Source of the DNA: Atopobiaceae bacterium
GTDB taxonomy: Bacteria > Actinomycetota > Coriobacteriia > Coriobacteriales > Atopobiaceae
DNA length: 39,217 nt
Direction: 5' to 3'
NCBI GenBank assembly: GCA_017510785.1
Contig: JAFWMH010000010.1
Location: forward strand, 1 to 39,217
This document shows positions 1 through 11,400 of the stretch, in pieces. The first letter of the stretch is position 1. Each line of letters starts with the position of its first letter. The notes under the pieces are model-generated. The model was not told the DNA's origin. It made no database searches and worked only from the letters and a program-made list of their open reading frames with translations. The translations under genes and the position numbers were made by a program.

Positions 1-1
1 G

Positions 2-3000
2 GCGGCCGACGCCGAGCGCGAGTTCGAGTTCACCGTGACGCTCTCGGACGACTCCATCTCCGGCGAGTACGGCGCGATGGCGTTCGCGGGCGGAAAGGCG
101 ACCTTCAAGCTCAGGGGCGGCGAGAGCGCCGTGGCCACGGGTCTGCCCACCGGCGTCACCTACACCGTGGAGGAGGTCCCGGCCGACGGCCTCGTGGCCA
201 CCTCCGAGGGCGCGACGGGCACCCTAGCCAAGGCGGCCTCCGTCGCGGCGTTCACCAACACGCGCGAGACGGGCGACCTCACCGTTTCCAAGGCGGTCGT
301 GTCCGACGCGAAGGCCGATAAGGAACGTTTCTATAACTTCACGATCAGGCTCTCCGACGAGACGATCGCCGGCACGTATGGCGACCTTGTCTTTAGCGGT
401 GGCGTCGCAACTGTGAGCCTGAAGGGCGGCCAATCCGCTACGGCCGAGGGCTTGCCTACGGGCGTGACGTACGAGGTGCAAGAGCGCGGAGTCTCTGGCA
501 TGAACAACGAATCCGAAGGGGCCGCCGGCATCATTTCCACGGAAGGGGCGCAGGCGAAGTTCACCAACACGCGTAGGACTGGTGACCTTGAGGTAACCAA
601 GGAGGTTGTCTCCGATGCGGCAGCCGATGCCGAGCGTGCATTCAACTTCACGGTGACGCTCTTCGACGACACCATCACCGGCGTATACGGCGACATGACG
701 TTTGCCAACGGCGTAGCCAACTTCAGCCTGAAGGGTGGCCAAACGGCGCAGGCAACCGGTCTTCCTACTGACGTGGCCTATACGGTTTCCGAGAGGGGCG
801 TTGCTGGCTTCACTACAGACTCTGCGAACGAGACGGGCACGATTGCCGAGGAACCCTCTTCGGTAACGTTTACCAACACGCGCACGACCGGTGAACTCAC
901 CGTTCGGAAGTCTGTGACGAGCTCGACGGCAGCCGACCATACCAAGAAGTACAAGTTCACCGTTAGCCTCTCCGACACCACGATTGGTGGCGGCCAGGGC
1001 AAGGCCTACGGCGATATGATCTTTACCAACGGCGTGGCTACGTTCGAACTCGCAGACAACCAGAGCGTGACGGCCACGGGCCTTCCCACCGATGTGGAGT
1101 ACACGGTAACCGAGGAGGCTGTTGACGGGTTCGTTACCACCAAGACGGGCGATACCGGAACCATCTCCACAACGCCCACAACGTCCGCGTTCACCAACGC
1201 GCGCGATGAGGGCGGCCTCGAGGTAACCAAGACGATCGTTTCCGATGCAGCCGTCGATGCGAACGCTCGCTTCGAGTTCACGGTAACGCTTTCGGGCAAG
1301 GGTGCGAAGGACGTGACCGGCGCGTATGGCGAGATGACGTTCACTGCTGGCGTGGCAACCTTCACCCTTGGCAATGGCGAAGCCCTCGTGGCCACCGGTT
1401 TGCCCAAGGGCCTGAGCTACGCTGTAACCGAGAAGGCTAAGGACGACTTCGTGACGAAGGCAACGGGCGCGACGGGCACCGTCAGCGACGAGAGCGTGTC
1501 GCTCGTCAGCTTCACCAACACGCGCAAGACGGGTGACGTGGCGATTTCCAAGACGGTCGTCTCTGACGCGGCAGCCGATGCCGACGCAACTTATGACTTC
1601 ACCATCGAGCTCTCGGACAAAACCATATCTGGCACCTACGGTGACCTCACGTTTGACGAGGGCGTGGCGCACGTGACGCTCAAGGGCGGCGAGACAAAGA
1701 CGGCCAAGGGTCTGCCCGTGGGCGTGACCTATACCGTCGCCGAAGAGAAGGCCGATGGCTTCACGACGGAGTCCGAGGGAGCCACGGGCACCATCGCTAC
1801 GACGGCCTCCGAGGCGCAGTTCACCAACACCCGCGAAGTGGGTGACCTCACGTTGAGCAAGAAGGTCGTCTCCGAGGCTGCTGCTGATGCTAAGCGCGAG
1901 TTCAAGTTCACCATCGAGCTTTCGGACAAGACCATTTCCGGCACGTACGGCGACCTCACCTTCACCGCTGGCTTCGCACACGTCAGCCTCAAGGGCGGCG
2001 AGTCCAAGACGGCGAAGGGCTTGCCCACCGGCGTGGAGTACGAGGTGACCGAGACGGCCGACGACGACTTCACCACCGATGCAACAGGTGCAAAGGGCAC
2101 CATTGCAACTGAGGCACACACCGCAGCCTTTACCAACACGCGCAAGCTGGGCGACCTTACCGTAAACAAGACGGTCGTGAGCAGCACGGCCCGCGATCAT
2201 ACCAAGAAGTTCTCCTTCACGGTGACCCTCGTCGACACCACCATCGGCGGCACCGAGGGTAAGAAGTACGGCGACATGACCTTCAAGAATGGCGTTGCCA
2301 CCTTCGAGCTGGCCGACGGCGAGACCGCTACGGCCACCGGCCTTCCCACGGGAATCGGCTACACGGTAACCGAAAGAACGGCCACGGGCTTCGTCACCAC
2401 GAAGACGGGCGATGCCGGCTCCATCACCACGACGCCCGCAACGGCCGCGTTCACCAACGCACGTGATGAGGGCGGCTTGCAGGTGAGCAAGACGGTCGTC
2501 TCCGACGCAGCTGCGGATTCGAACCAAACGTTCGCGTTTACCGTCACACTCGACGACGAGGGTGTTTCTGGCACGTATGGCGACATGACCTTCGAGAACG
2601 GCGTTGCGAAGCTTTCGCTCAAGGGCGGGCAGATCGCACGCGCCACCGGCCTGCCCAAGGGCGCCAACTACAGCGTGACGGAGGACAAGGTCGACGGCTT
2701 CATTACGACTTCCGAGGATTCGAGCGGTAAGATCGGCGACAAGGTCTCCGTCGCCGCGTTCACCAACACTCGCGAGACGGGCGACCTTACGCTGAGCAAG
2801 GCGGTCGTGTCCGATGCCAAGGCCGACAAGAACCAGAGCTTCGACTTCACGGTCAAGCTCTTTGACGAGACGATCGCCGGCACCTACGGCGACATGACCT
2901 TCTCTGCTGGCGTCGCGCACGTCACCCTCAAGGGCGGCGAGTCCGCAACGGCGAAGGGCCTGCCCACAAGCGTGAGGTACGAGGTAACCGAGGCCGCTAA

Positions 3001-6000
3001 GACAGGGTTCACAACGAAGTCGAGTGGCGAGACGGGCACCATTGCTACCACGCCTTCTATCGCGGCCTTCACCAACACGCGCGAGACGGGCGAACTCACC
3101 GTGAGCAAGGCCGTCGTCTCCGACGCAGCAGCAGACGCCAATCGTGAGTTCGGCTTCACCGTCACCATTCATGACGACTCGATTGCCGGCACCTACGGCG
3201 ACATGACCTTTGCCGCGGGCGTCGCGCACGTCACCCTCAAGGGCGGCGAGTCCAAGACTGCCACGGGGCTTCCCACCGACGTCGCCTACACCGTAACCGA
3301 GGACGCGGCCACAGGGTTCACCACCGTGTCGACGGGTGCGACGGGCACCATTGCCACGACGGCGTCCGAGGCGGCGTTCACCAACACGCGGAAGCTGGGC
3401 GAAATCGTTGTCAGCAAGATGGTGACGACCAGCACCGCCGCGGACTACGCGCGCGACTTCACCTTCACGGTCACGCTCGGCGACAGCACGATCTCCAAGG
3501 CTTACGGCACGACCACCTTCACCAATGGTGTGGCCACGTTCACGCTTAAGCATGATGAGTCGAGGACGATTTCCGGCCTTCCCACAGGCGTTGAGTACAC
3601 GGTTGCCGAGCAAACGGCCGAGGGCTTCGTGACTATAGGCTCCGGCACCACCGGCGTTGTGGCCGACGAAGCGGCCAGGGCGTCCTTCACGAATGCGAAG
3701 GAGGAGGGTGGCCTCACGGTTACGAAGCACGTGACGTCCCCGCTCGCAGCAGAGAAGGACAACAAGTACAGCATCACCGTGACACTGGCGGACACCAGCG
3801 TGAACGGCGCATACGGCGAGATGAACTTCAAGGACGGCGTGGCGAAGCTCGAACTTGCCGATGGCGAAACGGCGACGGCGCGAGGCCTAGCCAAGGGCAT
3901 CGGCTACACCGTGAGCGAGAAGGCCGACGATCACTTCGTAACGACTTACACGGGCAAAACTGGCGCGATTGCCAAGGACGTTATGGCAGTCGCTGAGGTC
4001 ACGAACACGCGTAAGACGGGTGACCTCACCGTGAGCAAGGAGGTTGTCTCCGACGCGGCTGCCGACGCTGACGTGACGTTCGACTTCGTCGTTACGCTCT
4101 CCGATGAAGCCATCAACGGGACCTTCGGCGACATGGACTTCACGCGCGGCGTCGCGCGCGTCACCCTCAAGGGCGGCGAGTCCAAGAGGGCCACGGGCCT
4201 TCCCACCGACGTGACGTACGAGGTCACCGAGGCACAGGCCACGGGCTTCACCACCGAGTCCGAGGGCGCCACGGGCACGATCTCCGCGACGGCCTCCGAG
4301 GCTAAGTTCACCAACACCCGCGAGACGGGCGACCTCGAGGTGTCCAAGAGGGTCGTCTCCGAGGCCGCGGCGGACAGGGACCAGAAGTTCGCGTTCACCG
4401 TCGAGCTCTCCGACAAGACCATCTCCAAGAAGTACGGCGACGTGGAGTTCGCGAACGGCGTCGCGACGTTCGAGCTCAGGGGCGGCGAGTCCAAGACGGC
4501 GACGGGCCTGCCTACGGGCGTGGGCTACACCGTCACCGAGGGCGTGGCCGGCGGGTTCGACACGGAGAAGGCCGGTGACGCCGGGACCATATCTACCAAG
4601 AAGTCCGTTGCTACCTTCACGAACACCCGCAAGCTGGGCGACCTCACCGTGACGAAGACCGTCGCCTCCGACGCGAAGGCCGACCACACGAAGAAGTTCG
4701 CCTTCACCGTGACGCTCTCCGACGCCACCATCGGAGGCGAGGAGGGCAAGGCCTACGGCGACATGACGTTCGCGAACGGCAAGGCCACCTTCGAGCTCGC
4801 GGACGGCGAGACGCTCACCGCGACCGGCCTGCCCACGGGCCTCACCTACAGCGTAACGGAGGCCAAGGCTGACGGCTTCTTCGCTACTGCGACGGGAGAG
4901 ACGGGCACCATTTCTACAAGCACCTCTGAGGCGGGGTTCACCAATACGCGCGACAAGGGTGGCCTCGTCGTGGCCAAGAAGGTCGTTTCCGACGCCGCTG
5001 CCGACAAGAAGCAGAGGTTCTCCTTCAAGGTTACCCTTGACGACAAGACCATCGGAGGTGCCGAGGGCAAGCAGTATGGCGGCATGACCTTCAAGAACGG
5101 TGTAGCCACCTTCGAGCTCGCGGGCGGCGAGAGCCTTGCTGCTAAGGACCTGCCCACGGGTGTGGCCTACACCGTCGAGGAGACCTCGATTGACGGCTTC
5201 GTGACCACTTCCGAGGGCGCAACGGGCACGCTCGCCAAGATGGCGTCCCTGGTCAAGTTCACCAACACGCGCGAGACGGGCGACCTCACTGTGAGCAAGA
5301 AGCTCGTATCCGACGCGAAAGCCGACAAGACTCGGGGCTTCGACTTCACGATCAAGCTTTCCGACGAGACGATCTCTGGCACCTATGGTGACATGACCTT
5401 CGACGCCGGCGTCGCGAACGTGACCCTCAAGGGCGGCGAGCGCAAGACGGCCAATGGCCTTCCCACGGGCGTTGGCTACACCGTCACTGAGGCGAAGGCC
5501 ACAGGATTCACTACCGCCTCCGACGGTGCCGAGGGCACCATAAACACCGGCGGCGAGACTGCGAAGTTCACCAACACACGCGAGGTGGGCGACCTGGAGG
5601 TTTCGAAGACGGTTGCCTCTGACGCCGCGGCCGACCACACGAAGGACTTCTCGTTCACCGTGACGCTTTCCGACGACTCCATCAACGGTGAGTATGGCGA
5701 CATGACCTTTACCAAGGGCGTTGCGACCTTCACGCTCAAGGACGCGGAGACCAAGACGGCTGCCGGGCTTCCCACAGATATTATCTACACGGTTACCGAG
5801 GATGATGCCCCCGGCTTCACGACGGCGTCTGAGGGCGCTACGGGGATCATCGCGGCTGCCAAGTCGACGGCGACCTTCAGGAACGCCCGCAAGACGGGCG
5901 GGCTCACCGTGAGCAAGTCGGTTACGAGCAATACCGGTGCCGATCATACCAAGCAGTTCGACTTCACCGTCACGCTCTCCGATACCAGCATCACGGGCAC

Positions 6001-8400
6001 CTACGGCGAGATGGCATTCGAGAACGGTGTGGCGAAGTTCAAGCTCTCCGACCGCCAGGCGAAGGTGGCCCAAGGCCTGCCCACCGACGTCACCTACACG
6101 GTGGAAGAGACCGCGGCAGACGGCTTCGTAACCACGAAGTCGGGCGACGTGGGCACCATCGCCACGACCGCTTCCGAGGCGAAGTTTGCCAACACTCGCG
6201 ACGAGGGCGGCCTCCAGGTTACCAAGACGGTCGTCTCCGACGCGGCAATCGACGCGGACGCGCGCTTCTCCTTCACCGTGACGCTTACGGGCAAGGGTGC
6301 CGAGGATGTTGACGGCGGCTACGGCGCGATGACGTTCAAGAAGGGCGTGGCCACATTCGAGCTCGGCAACGGCGAGACGAAGGTCGCAACTGGCCTGCCG
6401 CGTGGCCTTGGCTACAGGGTCGTGGAGACGCAGCTCGTAGACTTCACAACCGAGGTGGAGCATGCGAGCGGCTCCATCGGCGAGTCCCTCTCTGTTGCGA
6501 GCTTTACCAACACCCGCAAGACGGGCGACCTCACCGTGAGCAAGGCGGTCGTCTCCGACGCGGCGGCAGACAAGAACCAAGAGTTCAGCTTCACCGTAAC
6601 GCTCTCCGACAAGACGATTTCGGGCGTATACGGCGACCTCACGTTCGACGAGGGCGTGGCGCACGCGGCGCTCAAGGGCGGCGAGACCAAGACGGCCAAG
6701 GGCCTGCCCGTTGGCATTGACTACGCCGTCACCGAGGCAAAGGCCACGGGCTTCACCACCGAGTCCGAGGGCGCCGAGGGCACCATTGCCACGACGGCCT
6801 CCGAGGCGAAGTTCACCAACACGCGCGAGACGGGCGACCTAGAGGTTTCCAAGAAGGTCGTCTCCGAAGCCGCGGCCGACAAGGACCGGGAGTTCGTGTT
6901 CACGGTGAAGCTCGACGACACCACGATTAACGGCACGTACGGCGACATGAAATTCGCAGAAGGCACGGCCCAGGTCACGCTCAAGGGCGGCGAGAAGGCC
7001 GTAGCCAAGGGTCTGCCCACGGACGTACGCTACACCGTGACGGAGGTTACCGACGAGGGCTTCAATACAAGCAGCGAGGGTGTGACTGGCGCGATTGCCA
7101 CGAAGAAGTCCGTGGCAGCCTTCACCAACACGCGCAAGGTAGGCGAGCTCGAGGTCTCCAAGAAGGTCGTCTCCGACGCGAAGGCCGACCACACGAAGAA
7201 GTTCTCCTTCACCGTGACCCTCTCCGACAAGACCATCGGCGGAGAGGAGGGCAAGCAGTACGGCGATATGACCTTCAAGAATGGCAAGGCCACCTTCTCG
7301 CTCGCGGACGGCGAGTCCAGGAGGGCCGAAGGCCTGCCGACGAGCATTACCTACACCGTAACCGAGACTGCCGACGATGACTTCAAGACGAACCAGACGG
7401 GCGAGAAGGGCCAAATCACCACGAACCCGGCAACGGCGATCTTCACCAACACGCGTGACAAGGGCGGTCTCGTCGTGTCCAAGAAGGTCGTCTCCGACGC
7501 GGCGGCCGACAAGACGCAGAAGTTCTCCTTCAAGGTCACCCTCAGCGACAACACCATCGGAGGCACCGAGGGCAAGAAGTACGGTGCGATGACCTTCAAG
7601 AACGGCGTGGCTGAGTTCGAGCTCGCGAATGGCGAGAGCCTCGCTGCGAGCGAACTGCCCACCGGCATCACCTACACCGTGGAGGAGACCACCGTCGATG
7701 GGCTCGTCGCCACCTCCGTGGGCGAGACGGGCACCATATCCAAGAAGGCCTCCGAGGCGAAGTTCACCAACACGCGCGAGAAGGGCGACCTCACCGTGAG
7801 CAAGACGGTCGTTTCCGACGCCACTGCCGACAAGTCCCAGAAGTTCGTGTTCACTATCGAGCTCTCCGACAAGACCATCTCTGGCAAGTACAAGGACATG
7901 AACTTCGACAAGGGCAACGCAACCGTTACCCTCAAGGGCGGCGAGTCCAAGACGGCCAAGGGCCTGCCCACTGGCATTACCTACACAGTGACCGAAACTG
8001 CGGTCGACGGCCTCGATGCCACGTCCAAGGGCGCCGAGGGCACCATCGCCACGACGGCCTCCGAGGCCGCGTTCACCAACACCCGCCAGACGGGCGACCT
8101 CGTGCTGAGCAAGGAACTTGTCTCTCGCATCGAGGCCGACGCCGAGCGGGAGTTCAAGTTCACCGTGAAGCTCACGGATGAGGGCATCTCCAAGACGTTT
8201 GGCGACATGACCTTCGAGAAGGGCGTTGCGCACGTCACCCTCAAGGGTGGCGAGTCCGCCACGGCCACGGGCCTGCCCACGGGCATTGGCTACACCATCA
8301 CCGAGGACGGCGTCTCCACATCCGACTTCGCGGTCGAACACACGGGCGAGACGGGGCAAATCACCACGACCACGGCTGAGGCCAAGTTCACTAACACGCG
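2..8400 (+). repeat. 27 tandem ~310-bp domain repeats with a four-domain (~1.25 kb) higher-order period
   Basis: Each unit encodes ~103 residues. Every fourth unit begins GL.V instead of DL.V, at bases 1214, 2474, 3710, 4961, 6209 and 7466 (steps of 1260, 1236, 1251, 1248 and 1257 bp, all multiples of 3). The unit just before each carries DHTK or DYARD where the others have DA.AD, and ends R[DK][EK]G-like. The unit before that usually ends K[LV]G. Domains 5 and 21 share a rare GKGA.DV insertion, and domains 17 and 25 share IGG.EGK, i.e. 16 and 8 domains apart. The array therefore grew by duplication of four-domain blocks or multiples of them. Confidence 0.9.
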
Positions 8401-11400
8401 TTTGCTTGGCTCGCTCAGGCTCCAGAAGATCGTGCAGGTCAACGACAAGGCGAGCGAGACGAACTACGCCGACGGCACCTACTCCTTCACCATCACCGGC
8501 CCCGGTGCGTACAAGGACGGTGTCACCAGGACCATCACCATCGCCAACGGCAAGAGCGAGACGCTCAGGCTTGACGACCTCTTCGTGGGCAAATACACCA
8601 TCGTCGAGAACTCCGAGGGCCTGCCCGCCAACATGCGTCTCATGGGCGAGGCGGAGCTTAAAGTGGAAGTGACGGCCAACAACGAGGAGAGCATCCCGAC
8701 CGCAACCTTCATCAACAACCTCAAGACGACCGAGGCAATCCTCGAGGTCACCAAGGAGTTCAACAACTGGGAGGGCGCGAAGACCAACACGTTCCCGTTC
8801 AGCCTCACGCCCGTTAACGGCGCGCCGATGGCCGCTGGCCTTGCGATGCCGGGCGCCGACACGAAGACGGCAACGGCCGACGACCACATCGCGCACTTCG
8901 ACGCAATCACGTTCTCGCACGCGGGCACATACGCGTACGACATCCGCGAGGTCGTGCCCGCTGACGCGACGAACGCGGAGGGCAAGTCCTACGCGGACTG
9001 CAACGACGAGGAAAAGCAGAATGGTACGTTCGTGAAGGACGGCGTGACCTACGACGCCAAGGCACACAAGGCCCAGGTGCTCGTGACCGCCGACGAGGAC
9101 GGCGCGCTTACTGCCGAGGTGAAGTACGACGAGAACAAGGACGGCCTCGCGGTGACGAACGCTTATGCGGCGGCGGGGCAGTTCCCGCTCAGCGGCACCA
9201 AGGAGCTTCTGGGCCGCAAGTTCCGTGAGGGCGACAAGTGGACCTTCACGGTGTCCCAGCCCGATGGCCAGGACGCGCCGATGCCCAAGACGACCGAGGT
9301 GACGGTAGATGCGACCAAGAGCAACGTTATCGACTTCGGCACCATCGAGGGCTTCGACTTCGAGGACGTGGGCAAGACGTATACGTACATCGTTACCGAG
9401 TCGGGCAAGGTCGAGAACGTCATAAACGACACGCAGAAGGAGGTCAAGCTCACCGTCGAGGACAACGGCGACGGCACGCTCAGCGTCCATACCGTCAAGG
9501 AAGCCGACGAACAGAGCGGCGCTCAGGACGAGAATGCCGAGGACGAAGCCGACGAGCAGGGCGGCGCCGAGGAAGAGGCCGCCACGTTCGGGTTCGTGAA
9601 CAGGTACCAGGTGAAGCAGCCCCTCGAGGTCCTCAAGGGCATCGAAGGCCGCAAGTGGAAGCTCAACGAGAAGGGCGAGGTGGCCGAGGACTACAGCTTC
9701 GAGCTGTACGATGGCGACGAACTCAGCGCGAGCAAGCGCAAGGAGAGCGACGTGGCGAGCGAGGCGACGACGCGCGGCGGGGACCACAAGGCCAGCTTCG
9801 GCACGTTCGAGTTCACCTCCGACGACCTCGGCAATACGTACCGCTACACCGTCCGTGAGATGCCCGCGGCCGAGGGCGTCGACAACGGCGTGACGAACGA
9901 CCCGACCATCTACGACGTGACCTACGAGGTCGTCGAGGAGGAGGGCGAGCTTAAGGTTCGCACCACATACGAGGCCGGCAAGAAGACCGAGGAATCGCTG
10001 CGGTTCCTCAACAAGTACCAGGCAAAGCCCACCACGGCGCACATCGAGGCGAGCAAGGTGCTCGGCGGGCGCGCGATTGCCGAGGGTGAGTTCGAATTCG
10101 AGCTGTACTTCAGGACAAGTGCCGGCAAGGAGACTCTCGAGCAGACGAAGAGCACCAGCAGGGCACGCGAGACGGACGCGTACGACGCGGCCAGGGCTAC
10201 CGACACGCAGAGCGTCATGTTCGACGACATCGACTGCATCAAGGCCGGAACCGAGACGTACGTCATCAAGGAGGTCATCCCCACGGACGCCGAGCAGAGG
10301 CCGGACGGAACGTGGGTGAAGGACGGCGTGACCTACGACACCACCGCACACGTGGTGCGCGTCGTGACGACCGACGACAACGACGGCCAGCTCCACGCAA
10401 ACGTGGTGTACGAAGACCTCGCGGAGGGCTCGGAGCGGCCGACCTTCATCAACACGTACTTCGGCGCGGAGGCGAGCATCGGCTTCGATAAGGAGTACTA
10501 CGGCACGAACGACACGGCAAAGTTCGGCTTTACGCTCACCGCCGCCGACGATGGGTTCAAGGCGCGCGAGTCGGGCGACGGCGGCACTCAGGTGTACGAC
10601 GAAACCAACATCGGCAAGACGGGCAAGCTCGTCGACTTCGGCCAGGCGTTTAAGGTTAGGGTGTCCAACGGCGAGTTCAAGAAGAACGTGGCAGAGGTCA
10701 AGATGCCCACGATCACCTACCACAAGCCGGGGACCTACCGCTACGTAATCGCGGAGGACGCAGGCCAGAATACCCGCGTCGCGAACGACACGGCCGAGAT
10801 ACTGGTCACGGTCGTGGTGGACGAGCATGCGAAGGCAGCCGTGAGCTACCAGCTGCGCAACGGAGACGAGGTCGTCGACATTGCGGCGGACGAGCGTCCC
10901 ACGCTGTACAACAACGGCCTGGTCGCCATGGGCTTCAGGTCGGCCGCGCTGAGGGCACAATCCGATCGCATGGCGGTCGCTAGCTTCGAGCCCGCCGTCA
11001 ACAAGGTGCTCGAGAACGGATACCTCAAGGGTGGCGAGTTCGAGTTCGCGCTCTATGCGGGCACGAATGCGACCGGCAATGCCCTGCAGACGGCGCGCAA
11101 CGACGCAAACGGTCGTGTAGCCTTTGGGGCGATTGAATACGATGCTTCGGACGTGGGTAAGACATACACGTACACGGTAATAGAGAACAACCTGAAGGAC
11201 GAAGCCATTGCGTACGATACGGACGCCATTACCATCAATGTGAGCGTGGCCCAGGGATCCGACGGCGCGCTCGAGACGAAAGCCACATATTCCAAGCATG
11301 ACGCTAATGGCGCAATCGTGGAGACGGATACGCCAAGCACCTTTATGAATAGGTACAACAGCATCGTGCTTCGCACTTGGAAGAAGTCCCGCGAGGAGCC

